Positions 25,069 to 36,065 of a DNA stretch of 64,000 nt are shown here, in pieces. The stretch spans positions 682,001 through 746,000 of the forward strand of contig NW_022204508.1 of assembly GCF_008831285.2 (NCBI RefSeq), in the 5' to 3' direction. The translations under genes were made by a program, and so were the position numbers. Positions within the stretch are counted from its first letter, which is position 1. Each line of letters begins with the position of its first letter. The DNA comes from Nymphaea colorata (taxonomy: Eukaryota > Streptophyta > Magnoliopsida > Nymphaeales > Nymphaeaceae). The notes under the pieces are model-generated. The model was not told the DNA's origin and made no database searches. It saw only the letters and a program-made list of their open reading frames with translations.

Positions 25069-25659
25069 TTCATATTGATACGAAAATTTGTAAAATGAAA
25101 TATGTAAACATAGAGAGAGAATGATAAAAATCATCATGTGCATACACATGTATGTAACATGTATATACATGTATATCTTCATGAGATTAAAGATAAATTA
25201 AAACATCCGACTTCAAGTTTGATGTAGGCCGGAGGGGAGCTTGGACTCATGCAAGAGTCTAAGCTAAGTCTCCAAAGCCATATTAGAAAGGATTCTTTTG
25301 AAAATATTTTGGAAAACGTAAACATAAAACATAGTTGTCTCATTGGTTGCAAGGGAATATGTTTCTTCCACCATTGGGTATGGAAGAAACTCAAACCACA
25401 CAATAGCGCACTCACTAGGGTTCCTAATCGGTCGATTTAAAGGAAACTTACATGAAATGATATGAAAATGCACTTTCACATGTACAAATTCATGAAGGTT
25501 CTTCTCGGGTTGGACAAGCCCCAACCTCAAAATTAATCAACACAATAATAAAGAGAGAATCACAAACCGCACTCTCATTCTTATCGTGCATTCACATATA
25601 AATGGAAAATTAAGCAAGCATGCACTGATAGTATATAGACAATATTCAAGGAAGGAAAG

Positions 25660-25660
<1 letters not shown>

Positions 25661-25705
<45 letters not shown>

Positions 25706-25706
25706 C
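25661..25706. repeat. (GA)n microsatellite
   Basis: About 20 GA units in repeat X copy 2. Confidence 0.95.
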
Positions 25707-26160
25707 ATGACGGAGGGAGATAGAACATGAGGTAACTATGAAATGATATACCATTTTATCTTTCCATGCTTCCGGTGCACTCAAGTATAGCATCTTGTCT
25801 CTAAAATAGAGATTGAGTGCTATCTCCTTTGGCCATGTGGAGATGAAGATGAGAAGAAAATGAAGACAATGTCATATTTAATAGAAAATATGATTTAAGC
25901 ATGAAATGAAAGACCATCTCATCTTTCCATGTTCTCTGTGCACTCGAGCATAGCCGCTTGTCTATAAAATAGAAATTGAGTGCTATCTCCTTTGACCATG
26001 GGGAGATGAAGATGAAAAGAACATAAAAAATGAAAGACAATGCCATATTTAATAAAATAGAAAGCATGATTTAAGCTTGAATTGAAAGATCATCTCATAT
26101 TTTCATGTTCCCGGTGTACTCGAGCATAGCCTCTTGTCTCTAAAATGGAGATTGAGTGTT

Positions 26161-27045
26161 ATAATTACTTATTCTCTTGGATGGAAAAGTGCCTTTGGGG
26201 ATGAGAAGAAGTTTATACTTAATTTAGTATGTGTTGGTCAGTAAAGGTGAAAATTTGTTGAGGATTGGGGTGCTCATAATTTCATTAACTTGAATGAAAT
26301 GGACATGAAATAAAAAACAGAAGACCCTAGATACAAGGGCAAAGCCAGCAATTTTTTTTAGGAAGGGTAGAATAGTATTTGCAAAAAATATACAAGTAGT
26401 GAACAATATTTTTCAAAATTTTAGATAGCGCAAATTCAATTTTTTTTAAAATATAAGTATCATATTTTTTCCAAATATGAGGGTGGGGGGGGGTCATGGC
26501 TAGAAGTGCATAACTCTATTCAAGAAGTTATCTCATGGTGGTTCAAATGGTCTTTCAATAAATGGGTTACAATACATTGTGTTTATGCTTACATGTACTC
26601 TTTTGGAACATAAGGAAACAAAGAAATTCTATTATGCATCATGCCAATTTGATTATGAGTGGTCTCGAATGGAGAGTCTGCAATGATTTAAAGGATATGA
26701 TAGCTGGTATAAAATGGAAACATCAGAGGTGATCTTTCCTCCTTACTACATGGTTTTCCGGTCAATCTGTATGTGGTGGAATGGTGTGCAGAAAATGTCT
26801 GTATGTGGTGAAATGGTGTGCAGAAAATGGCTTTTTGTAGCTGATGTATTTGCTGTCAACAATCGATTGCAATGAGGCTGTAATCCTTTTGTACAGTGAG
26901 GTTGGTTTTATGCCTATCTTCTTTTTGGTTAGTTGTAGTCTCTATCTTTGTATTTGAGGTTTATGTCTCTCCTCTTTTTTGGTTTGTTCTAGCTCAGGTA
27001 TCTTGTATTTGTTATCTGTTATATTGTTAATAAAAATGTTTGGGA
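26161..27045 (+). pseudogene. L1-type LINE relic, copy B, 3' half
   Basis: Continues LINE copy B after repeat X and matches 9110-9960. It includes the AT-rich sub-insert (26330-26510), the FWNIRKE-type C-terminal segment and the 3' untranslated part. A local duplication of about 37 bp (TCTGTATGTGGTG.AATGGTGTGCAGAAAATG) at about 26766-26830 is unique to this copy. Confidence 0.8.
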
Positions 27046-29446
27046 CGCCTAAACTCATAGCAACGACGTTGCATCGCCAAGTAGGACTGCACATGCATCA
27101 AGAGCAAGCTTGTCCCTCTTGAGCTCGACTTGATTATACAACATCAAGCTCGAGCTCGACTCCCTTGACTTGCTTAACTCATTTATGACCTAACTTGTTT
27201 TTTAAAACTTGTTCATGTCAACTCGTTCAATTCGTGTATGACATCAAAGCAAAACTTGTTACCTCGAGTTGAAAGGAAAATTGGTTTTCTTGTGATACAA
27301 ACTGGGGTATGATTGTCCTGTAGTACCAAGATATTCTTTTTATTGTTGTAAGTTAAATGAGCAACCAACTTAAAATTTTCCACTTAATCACAAAGTTGCA
27401 CACCAATAAGAACAAATTCTATGGCAAAACCATGAAACCCCCCCCCTTTTTCCCCCTCTCTTTCTTCACAAGGACAAAGTGTCAGCATGACAAATTGAAG
27501 AGAACATGTGGTGCCATTTGTATCTTTCTAAAAGCAATTTCGTTCTCTCCCCAACCTTGAGTGGCGTATGGCTGGTGAAAGAATGATACCCCATCGGATC
27601 AGATTCGAACAGAATGTGTGGGATTACCCTATTCTATATATCAGAAGTTCACATGTTCAGATTTGATTTAAGATTTGAATATTAATGAAAGAAAGTTTGT
27701 GTGAATCAAATTTTTGAATTTATAATCTATATCCGATCCGATATCTAATTTTCATTTTAACATGATCCAAGTCTGAATCCATCCTTTAATTTTGCAATCA
27801 AATTCCTACCATATTTTGACATGTGAAGGACTGGCCATCTTTCAAATTGTTTGTATATTAAATATACACGGATATTTGTTTGAAATTGAACCAAAACCCT
27901 TATCCAAATTGATTGAATATTTATTGAATTGAATTCAAATCGAGAAATGCAAGAGCGACATTTCATAAAACCAAATACATCCAATTTTCTAATCAGATGT
28001 TAATCCTTTTATTTTCCTTTCTAATTTAATCAGATATTAGATACATCGACATCCTTAGCTCTGCCCTTAAATAAAGGCACTTTGTCCTCAGAAAAGAAAT
28101 AATCGAGAAAAGATTCAATGTCCTTAAAATACTCTTCGGGGTTGTTTGACAACATGCATGAACATTATTATGTGAGTGTTCGATGAAGGATAACACATAA
28201 ATTTAGTACTATTTCATGAGGCCCTAATCTTTAGAGTGGATTTATTAGACACTCATATAATATCCCTTTAAACAAATGATACCTTGACAATGCACACTAA
28301 ATTATTGTAAGTTCCAAAAATATTTAGGAAAGAAGCTATGAACTTCCAATAGAATCCTGCTAGGGAGAAGGCATGGAAGTGTACAAGAGGAATAGCAACA
28401 AAAACTTACACACACTTTAGAGGGTGTTTGATAATATGAACATTGTGTTCTTTGGAACCCAAACTTTCCTGTTAGAATGAGATGTAAAAAACAGAAGACA
28501 GTTCTTAAAAGAAAACTCCAAAAGAAGAAGAAGTCAAACAATTCTTATTCATAATTGAATTTGGATTTGGTACAGTTTTGTAAATGGGTCCGATGGATAC
28601 CAGATTCCAATGGATCTGAATCCCAGTGACATGCAAAAATAACGTTGGTTGATATGTTCTGTCTCCGTAGCAGAATGAGTGAGCTGCCTTACGACATGAT
28701 GGTGAGGGACTCTAGAGAAGGTAGACATGCATGCTAGGATTTCTTGCTGGTTTCACACAAATTTAAGTTTTAATTTTGATGTGGAACAACTGATACTAAC
28801 AAAGAGGCCACTGACTGAATAAAACTAGCTAAAGAAGCAAGAAGAAGAAGCAAGAAATACTTGGGTAGAATATTTACCTCAAGTGCCAAGTGTCCTCGAC
28901 TACTGGGCAGATTGGACCTCCTCTTACAAGACCCCCACAACTACTTTTCTTCCTTGATGTCGGACTATTTACCTGCAGATAACATCTCCCTCCTCCTGTC
29001 TCTCTTCATAAACAAAAATAAACAATGCCGCAAGTTGAAGAGAGGATGTGGGTGACTTTTATATCTTTCTAAAACAATTCCATTCTCTCCCCTACTTTGC
29101 GTGAGTGTATGGCCAGCAGACAAAACATACTCCGTTGCATCAAATTCAAACCAAATTTACAGTATTATCATATTTGATTTATTAGAAGCTTAAATACTTA
29201 GATTTAAGATTAAGATTTGAACGCTAATGGAAGACAAGTTTATGTGATTGGAAATTTTAATTTTACAGTCTGGATCTAATCGGATATCTAGTTTTAACTT
29301 TGACATGATCGAAGTCGGAATCCAACCTTTAATTGTACAATGAAAATCCAGACCATATTTTGATATGTGAAAGCAGATTTTTTTTTGTCGCAAGGGCCAA
29401 TTATAGTTTCAAAATTTTAAGAGGGGCTGAAATAAAAATTTTCAAA

Positions 29447-29502
29447 TTATATATATGTATATATATATATATATGTATACATACATATATATATATATAT
29501 AT
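29447..29502. repeat. TA-rich microsatellite
   Basis: TA run with ATAC interruptions; the block C equivalent is near 61552-61584. Confidence 0.85.
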
Positions 29503-31856
29503 AATAAACTTGAATTTTTTACATTTACATATAAATTCAAATCCAAATCTGATCTAGTCACATTTTTAAAATCCAAATACATCCAATTTCTTAATCAGAT
29601 GTCAATTTTGTTTTCTTTTTTGTTTCCATATCTAATGCAGTCGGATATTGGATCTGTCGACAACCTTAGCTCAAACCTTAAATAGGGATTATTCATCCTC
29701 AAAAAAGAAATACCCTTCTTTACTCTTGAAGAGATTCATCGTCCTTAAAGAATAGGGTGCTTTGAGCTAATGAGAAAAAAATAACGGTACGCTGCCTGTG
29801 CCAGTAGTACAATATAGCCAAGGCAAAAAATTGTACATCCCTTCTCCTCTGAATTAAAATGATAACCACTTATAGCTTTTAAATGCAGTCACCTTAAACA
29901 CGTTTGACCTTTCTAAAATTTCTATCAATGTGTACAAGTACTTTTATAAACAAACACTTCTTGACCTTTTTTCCTTTTCTTTTTACCCTAATTTTAAAAT
30001 TCATTCCTGAGGACATACATTTCCTTTTTTCTTAGATAAAGAATTTCAACAACTCACCGGAATGCATAGGAAACTTTTCGAACACAAACTCATTTGGACA
30101 AGGACATGTTGAAAAATATAATATATAACGAAACTATTTTCTCTCTCTTAAACAAGTAAATAAATTAAACAAAGTTTAGCATGATTTAAGTCAACTGGAA
30201 GTGTTTATGTGTTTTTTTAATAAAATGTTGTTTGTCAAGTGAATTAATGATTATATATTACGTAAATGACATTAATTTCTTAACTATTTCCGTGTGACTT
30301 GGACTAATTTTATAGAAGCATTTTGAATTGCCAACCATAAATTAGATTCAAAAATTATAGCGCAGAATAAAATAACTTAACCTCCCATGAAAATGGCAAT
30401 AATGTAATACGTCCATAGTGTTAAGGGTAATTTACTTATGTGGAATCCGTGAGTAACGGCAAAAGAGTGGGAGAGAAAAGCAGTTGGATGTGAAAGAACA
30501 ACCTCGTCGCCTTCCAACGTTTAGGTGCAAAAATTCACTTGAGGCCCATGTTCAAACAGATCGGATCCTAGTCAATTAGTTGGACCCGATATTATCTTAC
30601 AAAATTTTATGTGGTTGTAGGACATATGTGATTGTAAAAAAAGTGAGGAACATCTAAATTCTAAGACAAAAGTGAATGTTGAGCAAATCCTTTTTATGTT
30701 AATAAACATTTTTGTTTTTAGGTTTTGTTTGATACCCTCAGATCTCATTAAAAATTCCAAAAATAGTAGTTTGGATATGGATTTAAGAAAGGACATCCAT
30801 TTGTATTTGGATTGAGATATACATTAAATATTCGATCAGATTCGGATTCGGATTGGAACATAAATATAAAAATTGGATTTGGATTGTAAAAGTCAGATTT
30901 CAGATTCAGACTTGGATATAATTTTTTTGTTTCGTATTTGAATCCGAATATGTGAATATTTGGAAAAACAGATATAATCAAAGGTATATCCGACTGAAAT
31001 CTGATCCGTTGACATCCCTATCCCGTGGGCAGGGTTTGATTTGAAAATCATTTTTAAAACAGAATGCATGGGTTCTCTTAGGCAGATTCCATGGCAATCG
31101 AATGATCTCTTACAGTGCATGCGAAAAGCCAATTTTTTAACCTTTTGGCCCTGCTTAGATGGAACTGAATAGCCACCTCCAACTTTTCGTGGAACCACCT
31201 TCAATGATGCCATAAACACTACTAGAAAGCCTTAGATGGCAAAGTTTAAGATGCCGACCTTGTGTTATAGAAACAAAATGTCACCTTCAACTAGAATTGG
31301 AATGAAACTTCCAATTCTAGTTTCCCTTTGATAGTCTGGAACTTTGATTTTAAAATTGAAAATTATGTGTTTGATAGAGCAGGAACTAAAATTCTGGGAT
31401 TGGTACATGTGCCAAGAGAGAAGAAAAACTTTTAAGATTCTCGACTCATAATTCTACCCATATGGTAAAATCCTAATTCTGAAATTTTGATTCAAGAATG
31501 ACCCTGCAGGTAGGGCCCGCCTCCTTATAAAACAAAGATGCCGAAAAGCTTCATATGGACATGTTGGTGTGATTTCTTAGAACCTTCCATTTGCAAACGA
31601 TTTAAAATTTTAATACTTCAATATATCCCCCTGAATTAAAAGGAAATTTTAAAATGCATGATCTATAAATGATTGTGAAGGAATGTATATAGTGCTGGCT
31701 AGTGCGTCTTCTCAAGAGTTAAGAATACAAGCCCCCTTAGGGATTTTAATATTTGCCAATATTAGCCTTAGGTGGAGGACTAAGCAATACAATAGGAAGT
31801 GAGCATCTCTGCTAACAACTTTACCGGTTTTGGATATGGATCCAACAGATTTGGAA

Positions 31857-31921
<65 letters not shown>
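31857..31921. repeat. (CT)n(CTAT)n(TA)n compound microsatellite
   Basis: Three repeat types in series; the inverted block C counterpart at 59056-59178 has expanded TA and lost the CT part. Confidence 0.9.
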
Positions 31922-31924
<3 letters not shown>

Positions 31925-32346
31925 CATACTAAGACTCTCCATTCTATCATGATGTGACAGTCAAGAAAAATAAAGGAAGAAAAATATTATGTGGAGCATA
32001 AAATTTAAATGGTGGTTGGATCGGATACGAACTAAAGACTAAATGTGTGGTGGGTGAAAAAGAAATGGAAAACATGGCATAAAAATTTTACAAGTCCTAA
32101 ATCAAGCAAGGGAGGGAAAGAAAAGAGCCAACAAAAAGCAAAAGATTCATACTTGACAAAAAAAATATAATTACAATCTGTCACAGATTTTAAACACTAA
32201 ACATATCGGATAATTGTTACCTTTCCTCCAAGATGGCATCTTAACTCCTGCGGCAGATCAAGTGCAGGACATATGTAAATACTGAAGGCTTCAGCCTACG
32301 AAACAGAAAAGGTTCCGTAACATGATATAACAGCACCTCAACCACT

Positions 32347-33120
32347 TTAGCCTTGGATGGATAAACTTTCCCCAAGATGGTCTCTGAGTTGCTGCGTCAG
32401 ATGGAGTGCTGGACAAAAGTAAATTACCAGCTTTTCGAGCTTCGAGAGGCAGGTTATCTGTTCATTTGCATCCGTGGGACATCTGTTGCTACTGCATCAT
32501 TTTCATTTTGGTGGGTAGTAATGTCCAACAGAGACTTCAGATTGGGGAAGTATTGAAGCTCTAGGTATCTCAGTTTTGGGAGGCATTGCCAGTGGCCTCC
32601 CAAGCTGATGTCCTCATAGAAATAGTTTAGGAACAGTGTCTCCAGTTGTGAGAGACCCACAAGCACTGAAGCACCCTTCCCAATTTGACCTCATCAAGAT
32701 TCGTGTCACTCAAAGACAGAGACTTGAGGGAGGGTAGAAATGTTGATACCTCCGATGGCAATGGCGATGGCAGTAGTACTGCTGAGTCTGGATCCAACCT
32801 TAACTCAATGAGCTTAGGCAGTTGCTCAAGGAATTTCCATCCCAATCTTGCACTTAGGCAACAACACACTGACAGACTTTGGAGCTGAGTCACTTGACGT
32901 CATGCCCCGCCAGCTCAATAGAGCATCAAGCAAGCCTTCTGTCTGCATCTTTGGTCAATTCATAAAATTTGCCTCTCTTAACCTTCGCATAGAAGTCAAT
33001 GTTGTTTCCCCAAATCTATCTGCTGGCCACCCTTCCCAGTTGAGCAAACCTTCCACCATCATTCCTCAAGTAAAGGAACTTAACAAGAGTCTTCAAGCTA
33101 TTAGGTCCATACACCTTAAA
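32347..33120 (-). pseudogene. CNL copy B: C-terminal LRRs
   Basis: Minus-strand translation gives LRR-like text: LQSLSVCCCLSARLG, LIELRLDP, LPSLKSLSLSDTNL, then after a frameshift near 32660 LSQLETLFLNYFYEDI, LPKLRYLELQYFPNLKSL, and the final LEKLVIYFCPALHL to the stop at 32347. Near-identical sequence is at 57330-58150 in copy C. LRRs of CNLs decide recognition specificity. Terminal position and in-frame stop support the gene end. Confidence 0.8.
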
Positions 33121-33500
33121 CGACTTGAGAGCAGGCATGTCATGAGGTAATTGCTCTAGCTGTCACAAATTCTACCTCCAATGACTCCAAGCAGGCATGT
33201 CAGCTAGAGTCTTAGCCTATCACATCTCCGCACCATCATGACTTGAGAGCAGGCATGTCATGTAGATGCTCTAGGCCGTCACAATAACTCAACTCCAATG
33301 ACTCCAAGGCAGGCATGTTAACAAGAGCCTTTAGGCATCACATGCCCATACCATCAACGACTGAGAGCAGCATGTGCTAGCATTGCTCCAGGCTGTCACA
33401 AAGTGCACGTCCAACCACTTGAGTGCAGGCATGTGATGAGTAATTGCTCTAGGCTGCAGCTTCCTCACTTCAACACTCCAAGCAGGTGTGCTAACTATTT
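33121..33500 (-). repeat. Tandem LRR-encoding units, about 58-60 bp
   Basis: Six to seven units with a core GCAGGCATGT on the plus strand (33131, 33190 and onward) alternate between two types, one with CTCTAG(G)C.GTCACA and one with TTAG(G)C.TCACAT. Each unit corresponds to one leucine-rich repeat (read on the minus strand, MPALKSLE-like). Copy C has only about two such units at 57290-57380, so the array has expanded in B or contracted in C. Many small indels destroy the frame. Confidence 0.8.
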
Positions 33501-33504
33501 CACA

Positions 33505-34040
33505 TAGTGCTGGGCAATTGATGACATTTAGTACTTTCAACGAGGTAATGCTTATTAGTTTTTCCCATAAATGGCATCTTTCCAGCTTCAGTGAATGTAG
33601 CTTGGTATGCTCTGTATTCAAATGCCAAACTGGCATCTTTCCTTTATAATCGCCTATCTCCAAGCACTCCTGCCCAAGTGGAGGTTCCAATGCCTCCAGT
33701 GCACCACTCTGTTCGTCATTACTCTGTCCAGAAGTACCACTCTGTTCAGAAACACCTCCAGTAATTCCAAAGTAGAATTCCAAACTAATTATGCCATGCT
33801 TCTCCTTAAACAATTGTGCATTTCTTGCACAATCAATTGCTTTTCTTGTCCCCCCCCCCAACCCTTGTATTGACAACTCCCCCTGTAGTTTGTTCAAGTC
33901 TTTTAGTTCCCTAATATCACATCCCTTTGTGTCCCCTTTGTCATCGCATACCACAAATCTATGCAAGGTCCGTAAATTGGTAAGCTTCCCCAAGCAGTCC
34001 TCTATAAATTTCAATTCCCATGTCCATTTCAGCCCAAGAT
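33505..34040 (-). pseudogene. CNL copy B: LRR region after NB-ARC
   Basis: One open frame reads LGKLTNLRTLHRFVV, CDIRELKDLNKLQGEL (the conserved spacer found in R1/RPP13-like CNLs between the early and late LRRs), then IISLEFYFG, a Ser/Gly/Glu-rich linker (about 33690-33760) and HSLKLERCHLWEKL. In copy C the block encoding RELKDLNKLQGEL is deleted. Confidence 0.85.
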
Positions 34041-34722
34041 ACCTCAAGTGGATTATTGATTATTGGTCCATGTCTGGCTCAAAAGAGTAAAAGCTTGTTT
34101 ATTTTGTTGTCTATTGGCTGGGCACCGCAGGTAATTTATTTATGCAGTGGGGCATGGGTTTGTCGTAGTGGGTCCAGTAGAACTCTGTCCGGATCCTCCA
34201 CTCGTAAGTGGGACCCGAATCCAAAATCCTTGCGATGTCAGTGGAGGGGGAAAATACATACATGTTCCAAAATTTATGCTAAAATAAGGTTATCCATTAC
34301 AAGATAAAAATACCAAAATATTTCTGAAAAAAAATGACCACCTGGAGAAATAAGATAAAAAACTAAAGATTCCACATATATGCATGTGTAAAAATGTACT
34401 CATATACAAGTCAATGCACACCATGCACACATTCATGTGTTCATCCACATTGATGCAATATCATGCAGTTCATAATCACATTTCATTGAACCAATCCTGG
34501 GGCACAATCAACTTCTTAACTATCAGACATATGAAGCTACTCACCACACCAATTTAACAACCATGCCCACAATGTATGCCACAGGAAGACAGTATTGCAA
34601 CTCACCAAACGTGTCGACAAACCTTCTGAGCAAACGTCAACAATGACTGATTTTGCATGGATAATAGAGACAATTTGGGTATGTTTCTATTTATACTCTA
34701 TTTTTTCATTGTTTCCACTTGA
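34041..34722. other. Insertion-replacement in the LRRs of CNL copy B
   Basis: Copy C runs straight from the sequence at 34723 to that at 34040 through about 95 bp encoding LRVLSLRGCEMDELPKAIEYLS. In copy B these are replaced by about 680 bp of unrelated AT-rich sequence. No inverted termini or target duplication are evident; ACTTGAGGTATCTTGGG at the left edge (minus strand) keeps some homology. Origin unknown. Confidence 0.65.
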
Positions 34723-35132
34723 AATTGGTCAAGCGTTCAATATAGACCTGCAAGTAAGAATTGGAATCAGCCAACAATGTGCACACCTTATTTTCTGTCC
34801 AAGGTATTATGCTTGTGTGCCTCTACATCGTGTACACCAAGTAATGACAGATGGTGGGTGTGCTCAGTAGTAGAGGCATGGCCATATTCCCTTCCACCTA
34901 TATATAAGGCAAGGTCATGCAAAATGTCATGCAATTTGATGATCTTCAAATCAATTTCTTCAATCAAACACCGCCTTATCAAATCTTCAATGTATTGGTT
35001 TGTTGTTGCTTCAACATCTATGCCAACCTCAATCAATCCGTGTGCCACCCATTGCATGATCAATGTCTCCCTTTCAATCTCATAATCTTTGGATAAGTGC
35101 AGCAATACACAAAACAACTCTCCAAATAACAT
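34723..35132 (-). pseudogene. CNL copy B: winged helix and MHD region
   Basis: The frame reads LSKDYEIERETLIMQWVAHGLI (winged-helix region of NB-ARC), YIEDLIRRCLIEE and KLHDILHDLALYI, where LHD stands in the MHD position. It continues to the HNTL segment next to the LRRs. Copy C has LRH at the same position. A frameshift at about 35115 separates this from the preceding GLPL/RNBS-D frame. Confidence 0.85.
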
Positions 35133-35524
35133 GGCAAGTCATCGTAGCTCAGCATGAGACCAGGAAGAATATCGCCACCTATTTCAGTGGACGATGATGA
35201 GGCTGCAGCAGTCTTCCATTCCCATATCTTACTTTCCACGACGGACTTCCAGTCCTCCCTACTCATTTTCTTGGTGCGCATCATGGTCCCCACCATCTTA
35301 ATCACAAGTGGCAACCCACCACAGTTCTTTACTATTCCCTCTCCAACAAATTTGATCTTATGCATCACTGAATCTTCTTCTGCTTGGCCTTCTCTTAAAA
35401 CCTCCTTCAGAAACAAGTACCAACTTTGGTGGAAACTAAATTCTTGTAATTCATGCATATAAAAAGCACCCATCCCCTCCGACACATATTTCTTTCTACT
35501 GATAATCAAAATTTTGCTCCCCAT
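35060..35524 (-). pseudogene. CNL copy B: NB-ARC second half (RNBS-B, GLPL, RNBS-D)
   Basis: A 154-codon open frame carries GSKILIISRKKYV (RNBS-B), CGGLPLVIKMVGTMM (GLPL box), the typical EDWKSVVESKIWEW segment, and CFVYCCTYPK (RNBS-D of the CNL type, CFxYCxxFP). The GLPL box confirms a plant NB-ARC rather than another STAND ATPase. Confidence 0.9.
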
Positions 35525-35534
35525 AGCACCACCA

Positions 35535-36065
35535 TCAATGTTCCCCTATCTCTTCCTCCCACCATTTTATTTCCCATACATCTTCTAGGACCAACAAAAT
35601 TTTTTCCTTTGAGAGCTCGTTCAGTAATTGTGTGCATAAGTCAGTCAAGGAACAATCAGTGTTTTCTCCATAACTCTTGCACACTTCCCTTAGTATCTGC
35701 CGCACCAAATCCTTATGGTTTGGCCTTTCCGAAAGACAAACCCACCACCTGCGTTCCACGAACTGTTGTTCAACTTCATTAAATACCATGTTTGCAAGAG
35801 TCATTTTACCGATCCCTCCCTTTCCAACAATGGAGATAATAGAAGCACCACCCTTCTCAGTCTTACAACAAAAGTCATTCGACGAGAGCATTTCTACTAA
35901 CACTTTTGTATCATTCTCCCTGCCTATGGGCAGTTGTACACCTATGTGATGGGTTGCCTCTTTGGAGTTGACATGTTCACCATGAACAGGGTCCTTACCT
36001 ATGTCACCAGGGTGCGGCAACCCTGGTGACGCACCCACACCCAACCCGCACCCTATTGTTTTCAT
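35535..36065 (-). CDS. Chimeric ORF: transposon end plus NB-ARC P-loop half
   Basis: A 176-codon open frame starts at an ATG inside the Mutator-like element (36063-36065). It takes about 22 codons from the transposon, crosses the 10-bp target duplication and continues in the NB-ARC frame: HIGVQLPIGREND, P-loop GKGGIGKMTLANMVF (35795-35830), RNBS-A WWVCLSERPNHKDLVRQIL, kinase-2 KILLVLEDVW, then stops near 35535. The Met after the P-loop lysine replaces the Mg-coordinating Thr/Ser. Transcription is unknown; the open frame through the junction may be chance. Confidence 0.55.
   Translation of the reverse strand: MKTIGCGLGVGASPGLPHPGDIGKDPVHGEHVNSKEATHHIGVQLPIGRENDTKVLVEMLSSNDFCCKTEKGGASIISIVGKGGIGKMTLANMVFNEVEQQFVERRWWVCLSERPNHKDLVRQILREVCKSYGENTDCSLTDLCTQLLNELSKEKILLVLEDVWEIKWWEEEIGEH

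Larger units (their letters stand above)
24192..26160 (-). repeat. Repeat family X, copy 2, inserted in the LINE
   Basis: Absent from LINE copy A, so it is an insertion in block B. It begins TTCACATCCCCAATTTT, which is nearly the reverse complement of the right end of copy 3 (AAATTTGGGGTGATTAC), a terminal inverted repeat as expected of an LTR. It contains a GA tract (25661-25706), two TA microsatellites and three units of the CCCGGT..GAGCATAGCC box at about 25767, 25931 and 26104. About 60 bp of LINE sequence is missing at the right junction, so no clean target duplication is visible. Possibly a truncated solo LTR on the minus strand. Confidence 0.6.
27046..32340. other. Block B spacer 3' of CNL copy B
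   Basis: 27046-28320 matches block A (9966-10885). 28440-32200 matches block C in reverse (58890-62570) and is what block A lost. Inside it, 29000-29700 is a diverged paralogue of 27450-28090. 30750-31020 is an AT-rich MITE-like stretch ending TTGACATCCCTA. At 31217 CACTACTAGAAAG resembles a CACTA terminus, but no partner end was found. 32200-32300 repeats a short piece of the CNL C-terminus (CCTGCACTTGATCTGCCGCAGG, in reverse). No intact gene is seen. Confidence 0.6.

Noticed and set aside
24825-25182. Tyr/Ile-rich ORFs on the minus strand
   Set aside because: Translation of TA microsatellites.
31217-31229. CACTACTAGAAAG resembling a CACTA-element end
   Set aside because: The block C copy reads CACTTATAGAAAG and no inverted partner or 3-bp duplication was found.
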